Positions 23,425 through 33,663 of a stretch of 64,000 nucleotides of DNA are shown here, one piece after another. The translations under genes and the position numbers were made by a program. The notes under the pieces are model-generated. The model saw nothing but the letters and a program-made list of their open reading frames with translations. It had not been told where the DNA came from and did not search any database. Position 1 is the stretch's first letter, and each line of letters opens with the position of its first letter. Location of the stretch: NCBI GenBank assembly GCA_038373865.1, contig JAXGGA010003042.1:1-64000 (forward strand), given 5' to 3'. Source of the DNA: Uloborus plumipes (Eukaryota; Arthropoda; Arachnida; Araneae; Uloboridae).

Positions 23425-23640
23425 CTTTCAGCAAAGTGGTTTTTGCACAATGGTGTTTCTCGCAAATTTAGTTTCACCGCGGAAATGTAATTTCCCCTTA
23501 ATGGCGCTAAAAGCTTCAAATATAGCTTCAAAACTACCTTGACCAAATATCGTCGCCTCTAAACAACAGTAGAATATCTTGCTATTATTTCTAGGATAAG
23601 ATGCGTTACTATTGCTTTGGGGTGACAATATTGTGCCTTG
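23425..23640 (-). CDS. weak exon-like stretch, unknown
   Basis: The reverse strand ends in a consensus donor context (GCTGAAAG|GTAAGTCAT, donor at about 23424-23419). Upstream is an open frame reading ATIFGQGSFEAIFEAFSAIK then GKLHFRGETKFARNTIVQKP. That frame hits TGA four bases before the donor, so it would need another phase or is a relic. A possible acceptor (TGTTGTTTAG) lies near 23565. No family recognised. Confidence 0.2.
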
Positions 23641-24383
23641 TATCCTGACAGCCAGTTTCGTGCAGAAGAATCACTTTATGCGTATCTCTCGTCTGTGATT
23701 AGGTATTAACTTTATCCAAAGTTCCTGTTCATTCTTTTAAATTTATTGAATAGGGACATTTGGGGGGGGGGGGGCAAGTTTTCATGTTTTTCAGCTTCAA
23801 TGTCATTTTTTTTCTTTTTTTATTCAATTGCTAATCTTTCTCTACCGAAACATAATTATAAGTTTGTCATCCTGAATAAAAACAAATATACCTTTGTCTC
23901 TAAATGCACAAACCTGTGCTCTATTTATTTTCTTTTTACTATATTCTAGCTGCTTATTAAAAACTTTTATATAAAGCCCGGCAGAAAATTTTGGATTAAA
24001 GGTTTTGAATTTAAAAAAAAGAAAGTAAATAATAATAATAAATATTTATTTACACCACATTGCCTTTCATTTTCCTTCGAAACACAGCAAGAAAAGATTT
24101 TAAACTTCAAAAGTAAAAAATTGTAATTAAAAGACTCAAACTTATTCAAAGAGTAAATTTGACTTATATACGAAAAAAAAAACTTTTTATAAAAGATTTT
24201 CAATTTTTGAAAGTTTTAATAAGGCAATTTTTTTTTTTTTTTTTTGTAATTCACTATCTGGAAAGATAATGTTGTAAAAATTCAATCAAGATTACTATTT
24301 CTTTTATGTGCATAATAAGGGCATATATCATATTGAATAACAATCCTATTTCAAATATTAAAAAAAGGAGAAACATATACAGC
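23641..24383. other. no gene seen
   Basis: A G run of about 12 at 23762-23773, T tracts, and an AAT run at about 24030-24043. No gene or repeat family recognised. Confidence 0.5.
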
Positions 24384-24626
24384 ATGTACAGAAAATAACA
24401 ACGTTACAATGCACAAATGAGCAGGGATACTGCAGACACGTGTTTCGGCGTTACAAGAAACGCATTTATCAATGCAAAAAAGTTGTGAGCTTATGGATGC
24501 ACAGACAGTGCATCCATAAGCTCACAACTTTTTTGCATTGATAAAGGCGTTCCTTGTAACGCCGAAACACGTGTCTGCAGTATCCCTGCTCATTTGTGCA
24601 TTGTAACGTTGTTATTTTCTGTACAT
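24384..24626. repeat. near-perfect 243-bp palindrome (long hairpin)
   Basis: Arms 24384-24502 and 24508-24626 are 119 bp each, separated by a 5-base loop (AGACA). The only differences I see between the arms are two substitutions around 24460 and 24466; there are no indels, since paired coordinates sum to a constant 49010. A 14-bp direct repeat (CATATACAGCATGT) occurs at 24374-24387 and 24654-24667, just outside and overlapping the left edge. No coding frame. A transcript would fold into a stem of about 119 bp. Confidence 0.92.
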
Positions 24627-24902
24627 CTTTAGCACAAAGGTATTTGTAAATTTCATATACAGCATGTTTAAATAATTTGTAGTCTTAATGTTTTCTTTTT
24701 ATTGTTAAATTGTTTGAAATGTAGTATTTGCACAGAAGTTTATTGTGCTGTACGTAAAATGAGCTCAAAAGACAAAAAGTTTTACACAGAAAAAAACGTT
24801 TTGATATTGATTGAAAGTTAATGTCAATCACTTTCAAGCCATTTCGGGACAATAGTTCGTTTGTTAGCATCTGTTCTTTTTTATCTTCTCACATTTAATG
24901 GA

Positions 24903-25014
24903 ATCCCAGGTAGCACAAATAACCTTTAAACGTTTTATAAACGTTTTTAAGTGGATGTTACAACGTTAATAACCATTTTACAACCGTTAAAAAACGAAGT
25001 GTGCTACTTGGGAT
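24903..25014. mobile_element. short MITE with 15-bp TIRs
   Basis: Left ATCCCAGGTAGCACA and right, in complement, ATCCCAAGTAGCACA, enclosing about 80 bp with AACGTTTT/AACCGTT-type inverted motifs. 112 bp in all. Superfamily not determined. Confidence 0.7.
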
Positions 25015-25879
25015 CTGTTCCCTCCTAATAAGAAGATCAAAACGAACGAGAAAAGACATTTTTACGCGTAATGCTTTCTAGGTGGAGTAATTTCTTTGGG
25101 AGTGGGCTGCAAAAAATATATATTACAATTTTTAAAACCAGTTAGCACTTCTAAATTGTTATTTCAAGTGAATTAAATTAGTTTTTAGTCTACTTTTTCA
25201 ATACTGCAGCCGTTTTTTAACAGAATAAAAAGTTCTATTGTGAGATAATTTCAGCATTTAGACATAGTATTTGTTTTTTGTTTCTGGTCCTCTTGACAAA
25301 TATAAAAATGGCATGAAAGCTCAGTTATTACAATTAAAAGTGGGAATTTTGCAGCTTCTCGGCAACCACTTAGTCCTGACGTTCAACTTTTCTAAAGTGT
25401 AAAAACGTCATCTTAGAGAATTTTTTACATGCAAGCTCACATCTAGGTTTACTTAAGAGGAAACAAGTTCTTACCCGATAGCTCAAAAAACTCTGAAAGA
25501 AAACAATATAACGATGGAAAGTTATACTCCTATTTGAGGACTACTTTATCAATAGAGAACACATCCATTTTCAAAGATGTTCAGAAGGAGAAAAGAAAAC
25601 GAAATAGATTAACTGCAAAATAGTTTTATCACATTTTTTGGGTACATATTTGAGCACAAAAGCATTGCGTATTATGTCCCACAGTAAAGAAAAAACCATA
25701 TAAAGAAATAAAGGAACAATAGCGCCATTTAACTTTTGGGTATGTGCCATTTTGTTTGAAAAACGAGATTTGAAACAACATGAGGGTCAAGATGTACCCT
25801 GCAAATAGTCAGCAAGATCAGTTACTAATTATAAACAACGTATTTATTAACTTTGATGGGTTTCGTATCGCAAGATTCA
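25015..25879. other. no gene seen
   Basis: AT-rich spacer; no open frame or repeat with support. Confidence 0.5.
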
Positions 25880-26214
25880 CACTGTAAAAAATGAATGTCG
25901 TTTTTACTGTATAATACAGGTAATTTTATGGTAAATAAATCGCAAAAATTGCTAATTTTACAGTAATAAACTGCAAAATTGCTCATTTTGAAGTTTATTA
26001 CCGTGCATTTTATAGTTTTAAACTGGAACTTATGCTGCCAATATTATACTGTTGCTTTTACAGTATAATACAGCTGAATTTTACGGCAATAAAATGTAAA
26101 ATTTCTAACTTTACAGTAAAAAATTGTAAAATTGCTAGTTTTACAGTTTATTACTGTGCATTTTACTGTTTATTACTGTGCTGCCAGTATTATTCTTAAA
26201 AAACAACAGCAGTG
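25880..26214. mobile_element. CACTG palindromic MITE, copy C
   Basis: Starts CACTGTAAAAAATGAATGTC and ends ACAACAGCAGTG. The interior has the same TACAGTATAATACAG and ACTGTAAAA ladder. The right end lacks the CATTTTTT block present in other copies, a small internal loss. Confidence 0.82.
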
Positions 26215-27471
26215 CAGCATAACTTCCCATACTATCATTTATTAATGTTCAAAAGAATTTAGACAAGATTCCCCTTTTGTTATGAATGATGTCGGTGAGT
26301 TTAACCATATTTATTTAGAAAATGCTTCGAAACATGCATAAATCGAGACCGTGTCTTGCAAGAAGTTTAGATGATCGTTTCTGAAAAAAACTGTCTTAAA
26401 AGGCAATTCAACTGACAGCGTTCGATGCAACGGACAATTTGCTTTTCATAGAAATCTTGACGGTAAATTCATCATCGCTTTTGACATATACAACAAAGAC
26501 TAGAAGGAAGTGCTGAGAAAAATTGTCTTCTGAGATTGTAAAAAAATATGTATGATTTTTTTTTCAAAAGCTTACGGCTGGGAGACGTATTCCCATCTAC
26601 TATTTCAGAAGTTAAATAATGAAATTATGATAAAGGTATCCTATTTTTGTTTATGAGAAAAATAGCGTAATGACGTAAATGATGAAAAAGTTAACATTTT
26701 CAATATATGGGGAACATAGGACTACGAATATCTTGCATTTCATTGCTCTTTAAACGTGTTACTAAAGTATTAGAATGCAAGCAAAATTTACTTAAATATC
26801 ATACATAATTATATACATAAATATAATACTTAAATCTATACACACTTAATGTGTGTGTAAATATAATGTATTATGTTTGTATTATTTCTAACTATGTGTC
26901 AAAATATAAACTATAGTACTTTTACTTTATTTGTATGAACAATTGTTAGTTTATTTCAAAATCGATTATTTTGAACTCAAATTTCATCACAACACTTCGT
27001 AAAAATCTGAGAAAATACACATCCTACACCGACAGGAACTATATCACACACCACCCACCGTAGTCCCACATATCATTATTGTCCAACGATATGTTAATAT
27101 AACGAAATATATAATAATATTTCACATTTGGAAAATGTTTTAAGAAAACAAAATGCTATTACTTAGTTTTTTTTTTTTAATATAAATTCGGAAAACGTGC
27201 TGCTGATATTAAATTTTTTTTGTCGTGAATATCTTGTCACGTAATATCACAACAGCTTGAGACCAATTTCAAACTTTTTTGCAAGATATTTATATATACA
27301 CCTTTTTAAAACAAATTACTATAAATGGGCGATATTTGAGCCCCCTACCTTATATAGTAGAAGCTCGATTCACATTTCCTGTACCAACCTTGCTTCTATA
27401 GGTCAAGTTTTGTTTTAAAGTTTTTGTCACGAAATGCTCAATAGGTTTGATTTAACCCCCTTTAATCTATT
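26215..27471. other. no gene seen
   Basis: AT-rich, with TATA/TGTG-rich simple sequence around 26800-26885. No gene recognised. Confidence 0.5.
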
Positions 27472-27772
27472 CTGCCGTGGGCAGGTAAAGGGCAGTAACT
27501 GCAAATTTTTCGATTTTCATTTTTTTGCATTTTTGAAATCTATGTTACATTAGTTTTATGGTACAAGCATCTTTTTTTGGTTTCCGATGAAAAAAAACTG
27601 TTTTTTAACCAATGGTAATTAGCAGTAACTGCATTTTTCGTTGCTGTGGGCAGGTAAACGGCAGTATCTGCATGTCTGCAGGATGAACATATGAATCGCT
27701 GTGCAAAACTTGCATCAAGCCGCAAAAACCGTTTTCCTTTGTACTTAAACTAAGCGAAAGTAGGGGTGCCCT

Positions 27773-29000
27773 AATGGGAGGTCACGGGAGGTCATTGGTT
27801 GCACTTGAATGTTCCCAAGGGGGTGTTTTATTCCTTTTGGGGGTGAATCAGTGTTAATATCAAAGCAGACTTAAGTGATATAAATTGGCGTTACCACTTG
27901 GCGATATATCGCCAAGCTTTTAGTCGCCAAGTGCTTGTCGCCAACTTGGTGACATATCGCCAAATTGGCGACAAATTTGGCGAAAAAAATATTTTATGAG
28001 TTTGGGTTCAATTTAGCGCTATTGGCGGTATTTTGCGAAAAATCCACTGAATGATGCTAAAATCGGCGATATTTAGAAAATGAATTGTTGTAAATCATTT
28101 TTTGCTTTGTTTCGTGGTACATTTGGGGCGTAAATGTTTGAATTGTCATCTTGCTCATTCCAAGCATTATTTTAACACTTAAGGCATCTACTAAAAAAAT
28201 TTACACGTAAAAGGAAGTAGTGTGGGGTCCATACCAGATTTTTTTCTTTCAAATAAAGTTTCTCTCCACTAGCAGACAATATTTTTCACGATTTCAAAGA
28301 TACACAAGCCAAACTTGGCAGACGACAAACAAAAATGCAGCAATGAAATGATTTTATTTACATTGTTTTGTTTTCTTTTAATTACAGTTGCTTTCATACT
28401 AACAGACGATAGTTTTTGCAGTTTAATAGTACTATGAAAAAAATCGTCAGCACAACAAGCATTTCAAGCGCTCTTTTTCTCAAAGTGATTTCTTGTTTTG
28501 ATGCAAAGTACAAAGCATTAACTGATTTGTAGTAATTTTAAAACATCTGGTGTGCACGCCACACTACTTCCTTTTACGTTTAAATTCCATAATAAATGCC
28601 TCAAGTGTTAAAATAGTGCATTAGAGTGAGCAAGATAACAATTCAAACATTTACACCCCCAGTTTGTCACGAATCAATGCAAAATAATGTTTTACAATGA
28701 TTTATTTTCTAAATATCGCCGATTTTAACATGATTCAGTGAATTTTTCGCAAAATGTGCCCAATAGCGCCAAATTGAATCCAAATTTAAAAAAAAAAATC
28801 ATTTTTTCGCCAAATTTGTCGCCAACTTGGCGGCAAACACTTGGCGACCAAAAGTTTGGCGATATATCGCCAAGTGGTTGCACCAAATCATATCACTCAA
28901 TCTGCATTGAAATTAACATTGATTTACCCCACAAAGGGGTAAAAGACCCCCTTGGGAACATTCGAATGCAACCACAAGGGGAGGTGCACAACGACCACCC
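27773..29000. repeat. inverted repeat containing GGCGATATATCGCC palindromes
   Basis: Arms about 27773-28225 and about 28562-29000 are complementary over most of their length. Landmarks: GAATGTTCCCAAGGGGGT (27808) against its complement near 28960; CCACTTGGCGATATATCGCC (27894) against its complement near 28858; GTAAAAGGAAGTAGTGTGG (28207) against its complement near 28563. Within each arm, GGCGA/TCGCC motifs form a cluster of small palindromes (27899-27985 and 28803-28878). The loop about 28226-28561 holds a weak direct repeat of CTAACAGACGATAGTTTTT type. Confidence 0.8.
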
Positions 29001-29351
29001 TCAGAGCCTACATACCAAACTAGAAGCTTCTACGGCATATAGTTTTTGAGTTATGCGACATACATACATACATACATACATACGCACATACATACATACA
29101 TACATACATACATACGCACATGCATACGTACATACAGACGTCACGAGAAAACTCGTCGTAATTAACTGGGGCATGGTCGAAAAGGATATTTCGGCTGTTT
29201 ATATGTTAGTAGGTACATATGCATGTGCTGATAGGTCGAAAAAACTACTCAACATTCATTCGGGGGTGAGCAAAATCAAAATTTAGACCGAATTTTGAGT
29301 GAAATTTTCTTTGTGATCACAATACTTCCTTTACTAAGTAAAAGGAAGTAA
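28565..29351. mobile_element. possible nested element bounded by ACTTCCTTTTAC, with (CATA)n
   Basis: The motif TACTTCCTTTTAC at about 28565 is matched in complement by GTAAAAGGAAGTA at about 29338-29350, where it also forms a small hairpin with TACTTCCTTTACT (29324-29336). Inside is a CATA microsatellite (about 29061-29130) followed by about 150 bp of less AT-rich sequence. The same motif at 28207 marks the mirror arm. Helitron-like or MITE origin cannot be told apart here. Confidence 0.45.
29053..29140. repeat. (CATA)n microsatellite
   Basis: Runs of CATACATACATA with occasional CGCA interruptions. The overlapping Tyr/Ile/His frame is a translation of the microsatellite. Confidence 0.95.
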
Positions 29352-29910
29352 AAATGGCTGAAGAATCATCAAGTTTTGCTTCATATTTTCCATAATACAA
29401 TACAGTTCATTATATTTTTTAATTATATTTCGCGTTCGTTTATATTAAATCTATATCAAGTGGATACACGGTATTTATGTATATTTTTAAATAAAACATA
29501 TCATTCACAATGCAATAATATATTTCGTAATAACATATCTACTCCGCATGTTGTCGAATATGTAAATACTGGACATTTAGTAGCATACTGTGCAGTTACT
29601 GCCGACTGCCAGTCAATTCCGCATGACAATTCGAGTGAAAAGGGCAGGTAAACGGCAGTATCTGCTTTACCTCTCTATGCGCTTGCAAAATCAAAATTCA
29701 ATCGATTACCCAAAAAATATATCGGTATAAACATACAGTATCGCCTATGTTCGAAGTTCAATGTTTTATTGATCTTCGTGGGAAATCAAAAACGCGTTTC
29801 TTCAATTATCTCGAAAACTCATTTTTGCAGATACTGCCGTTTACCTGCCCACGGCAGTATTGTAATACTTCTCCCAAACAGATAGATTAAAATTTTTATT
29901 AGTGTCTGAA

Positions 29911-30080
29911 GGAATGGTAAAATTAAAATATTGCCATTTTTACAGTAAAATCGCTATTTTTACAGTAATAAACTGTAAAATAGCTAGTTTTACAATTTAT
30001 TATTGCGATTTTACAGTTTTAAACTGAAACCTCTGCTTTCAGTATTATACTGTAAAAACAACAACTTATTTTTTGCAGTG
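29911..30080. mobile_element. CACTG palindromic MITE, copy D (5' truncated)
   Basis: The ACTGTAAAA ladder runs up to a right end CTTATTTTTTGCAGTG at 30080. The left CACTG end is missing, so about one monomer or less remains. Confidence 0.8.
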
Positions 30081-31626
30081 CAGTATCTAAACTGTCTTTA
30101 TTTGGTCACGATTACTTAATTAAAGAATTTTTTTTTTACTTTTCAGTAGCGGAAACTTAAGCAAAACAATATGTCAGTAACTACTGTGAATTACAGCATC
30201 GTTACGATAATGTTCATCATTTCAAATGGTTAACAAAATGTCGGGTTTTTTATCTCAAAAGATTTCAAATCTGTAAGATTCTGAAATTCAATTTAAGCTT
30301 AGATTTTTCTGCTTAACATCTAACTATGCTTCATTAAGACTCATCCTCTGGAGTTCTTCCATTTCCTGTCCATTAATGAATTTGAATTAAAACTCCATTT
30401 CTCAATACTCACTTAAATGCATTTGTGCAATCTTAAGTCGGTAGATTTCTAAACTGCTTCGGAACATTTAATGCATTCTTATTGAAAGCAGATGAGAGGC
30501 TCTTAACATTCTTGGGAAATTTTTCCGAGAATGAAGGTAACTGTAAAATGATTGTAAAATATTCTTCAGCCAAGCACGATGCTAGAAGGAAAAGTGTTAC
30601 AAAGTGGGAAAATTTATTATTTTTAAGTGAAAAAATTTCAAAGCTTTTTAATCAAAATGAAAAGAATAAAAAAGGAATGATATAAATTATGAAGTAATTT
30701 CATGTTAACTCGAAAATGTGTAACGTTCTTTAAAAGATGGTATTTTTCGCGTGTTATTTTTATGACAAGATCACATTCTTTCTTGTACAATATACTTCAA
30801 ATTGCACTAATTTTAAGTTAAATCAACACCTCATGATTTTCAAGTATAAATGTGACTATTTTCGTTGCTGAGAACATCTTGATTGATTGAGGGCTGTACG
30901 TGATTCAGAATATTTATTCGTGAGCACTATATGATAAATTAAATCTCTTTACTTGTATGTCGTGCGAAGAATATTTTTTCTTAAAAATTCATTTTCAAAG
31001 TATCTCCAACATTGATTGTTAATTAAACTTTACATTATGAAACTACAAGACTTATTAGTATACGGATTTATGTGTTCATTTTATTTTCTTAAAATTACTA
31101 TGAAACAATAGCTCAAAATCAAGTACTCTACTTAAATGAGAACCAATGCCTTGGCTAGAGCAATTATGTACGTATTTAAGAAACAATAACGTGAACCACA
31201 ATTTTATGTGACATCAACAACTTAATACACAACAGCAAAAGAAAAGCAATTAAAAAATATATCATAATCAGAAACGCAGTCACAACTCAAAGCTCAACCA
31301 AACCAGATAACTAGAAAAAATCTCTTTAGCAGTAGAATTTTTAGTGAAATGACAAAACGCAGCTTTTCGGGGATTATAAGCGTCGTTGAAAAAAAAAATA
31401 TGTTTCAAAAATCAGTATTTTCTGGAAGATGTTGTTAAATGTGGGAAATATCATCAAATCTAACAAAATGGCATACTTAGTATGTATACGTATTCCACTC
31501 CGGAACAAAACAGAACTCAAAAATTTGAAAATTACTTATTATTGATTCGAAATACAAATTTAATGCTCATTCTAGCACAAAACTCGTACAACATTTACAT
31601 CACGGTTGCATGGTGCTATATAAATA
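30081..31626. other. no gene seen
   Basis: AT-rich, about 1.5 kb. The frame 30482-30685 (Lys/Ser-rich) has no domain. No repeat recognised. Confidence 0.5.
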
Positions 31627-32265
31627 ACACAGGCCAACGATGAAAAAACTTTTTTAATGAAAATACCTTATTCTTATGTTGTTTAGGTTGCTGAATCCAA
31701 ATATGATGCTTAAAAAGTTGTATCACCCACCATTTATTCACATTTTATAGTTACATTCATGAAATAAAGAAACATTTTTAGAATTTAACAGCTTTTTCAT
31801 AGTTAAGATAACATGAAAAAATAGGTCTAATGAACAAAGATGATGTTGGCAGCACTGCTGAAACACATGCTACAACATGATGGGGGATTACTGTTGGTCA
31901 CTTCACCGGGAAGTTCAGCAAGCTATTCATCGCAGGAAAAGCTACACAAGAAGCTTCAAGGAAAAAGGGAAAGAAAATATAAAGCAATTCCAGTTGACAA
32001 GTGAACCTTGTATCATCACATAAAATTACTATTCCAAGTATTTTACTGTAAATACAAACCATTTTTACGATTCTACAGTGTTTCATTGATTTCCCTATAT
32101 ACTGTAAATGGGTATTAGACTATATAATAAAATACATTTTGCTTGGAAACTAAGGGTGATACATAAAAACTACAAGCAGATTTGGATTCAGCACATAAAA
32201 ATCTATCAAGATCAGCTATTAAAATTAAAAAAGTTTTCAAAAAGGTTTTTTTTGTTGGCCTGTGT
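31627..32265. mobile_element. unclassified TIR element (ACACAGGCCAAC ends)
   Basis: Left ACACAGGCCAACGATGAAAA and right, in complement, ACACAGGCCAACAAAAAAAA. The inverted similarity continues inward with gaps, including GCTGAATCCAAAT near 31692 and its complement near 32183, giving TIRs of roughly 90 bp. No clear target duplication and no transposase. 639 bp. Confidence 0.65.
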
Positions 32266-32612
32266 AATCTAACGAAAGGTGAAACTTCCATTTAAACTTA
32301 AAACTTGAACAAAATTTAAAAGAAAAAGTTACGAACTTTAAGCAAACACCAGTTTGTTTTAACTACAAAAACCAACCAAGATAATATATAAATGTTTTGC
32401 GCACATTCTATACTAGACAGAAACTTAAGTTGACACTGATCGTCACTACGGGCGGAGCCAATAAGAGCTCACAAGCAGTTAGCGATCTCCTCTAATTCGC
32501 CAAGTAGGCTGTGACGTTTTATCTAACTCGTTTTTCATAGGCAAACGTCACGCAGACGTCACGATGTTTTTGTCAAGAAACCTTACAGTGTAGTATAATG
32601 CTTGAGAATAAA
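32266..32612. other. no gene seen
   Basis: Short spacer; the less AT-rich part around 32440-32560 contains ACGTCAC repeats but no recognisable feature. Confidence 0.45.
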
Positions 32613-33663
32613 TCAGTTAAAAGTGGTACTGCGTATTGATTTTCTCCATGGTTGTTTTTTTAAGATGTCTTTTCCGTTATCGGATGTGGTTACTTCCCTA
32701 TTTACTTTTAAAATCGCAAAATAACTAAAAAAATGCCTTCATCCGGTTCCGTACATTATTTCAATTCCTTGTTTGCTCTATTTTTGAGATAAAAATGTCA
32801 ACGAGGTTGCCATTATCTAAACTTTAAGCGTATACTACACTCTATTCACGGAAAAGATGGACCGAAAGTAAACGAACAGGTTGCCAGAAGGTTTACTACT
32901 AATACCACTTTTGTGGAAATTTTGCCTAGAACAAAAGAAAAGCTAACAGATAGGATTCGCATTCACCATCTGATTCTCACCAATTTGCCTTTGTCCAAGC
33001 CAAATACGTGCTTGGCAACGCCAAATGGGGCAATTATTGATCTTGTTATGTTTTGATCTTGTCTATCTATTCCGTTAACAAAACCTAGTTACTGTCTGAT
33101 TTTCTGAGGTAAAACCTTCCGCGTATTTACGCATGCGTCAGGTCTTCTCTGATCTTACCAAAATAGGGGTGATCGATAAGATAAAAATAAGGGGAAGAAT
33201 AATACGAGGCATTTCGGGCCGTATCAAACAACGAAGAACAATGCTAACTTCAAATACATAGTTTAGTTGAATACGTCAAAAGGATAGCAAAAAAATGCAG
33301 GTTTTCAATTGAAAAGTTCGGAAATTTCACTTACAACACATCACCCCCTTTGTAAGTGAAATGATTCACGAGTGCTATGCACCGCTTTCACGGACAGATA
33401 GTAATTTAGACTACAAAAGCCTATCAGTAAATATAACATCATCAACGTATTAAGCGGAAATCACTAAAAAAGTGATATTGCGGACGACCTTCATTTTCTC
33501 TAAGGCTGTTTTTGTTTCTGTTGCCGAGTGCTATTACTTTCTTATTTAGTTTTAAAAGGACTAAATACCTAAAGTAAAATTTATTCATTCGGTTCCATAT
33601 ATTATTCTAAGTACCTATTACCTACGTTTTGAGATGAAAATACCACCGACGTTGCCATCACCC
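32613..33663. repeat. diverged direct repeat pair, about 200 bp each
   Basis: 32613-32820 and 33463-33663 align collinearly: both have a TTTTCTC..GGTTGTTTTT block, an ATTTA.TTTTAAAA block, CATCCGGTTCC against CATTCGGTTCC, TTTTGAGAT.AAAA, and end near GACGTTGCCATCA / GAGGTTGCCATTA. The roughly 640 bp between them is unrelated. This is an old duplication or two copies of an unclassified repeat. A 13-bp inverted repeat (ATTTCACTTACAA) sits at 33327-33362. Confidence 0.6.

Larger units (their letters stand above)
27472..29857. mobile_element. composite pogo-like element (CTGCCGTGGGCAGG family) with nested inverted repeats
   Basis: Left end CTGCCGTGGGCAGGTAAAGG and right end, in complement, CTGCCGTGGGCAGGTAAACG. 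TA follows the right end (29858-29859); the left flank reads TT. The TIR core recurs at 27620-27672 and 29588-29665. Between them lie a large inverted repeat (27773-29000) and a microsatellite-bearing element (28565-29351), which probably account for most of the length. No transposase is visible. The short frame 27540-27725 (reverse) overlaps the internal cores and is not credible. Confidence 0.75.

Noticed and set aside
29053..29286. Tyr-Ile-His repeat protein
   Set aside because: Direct translation of the (CATA)n microsatellite.
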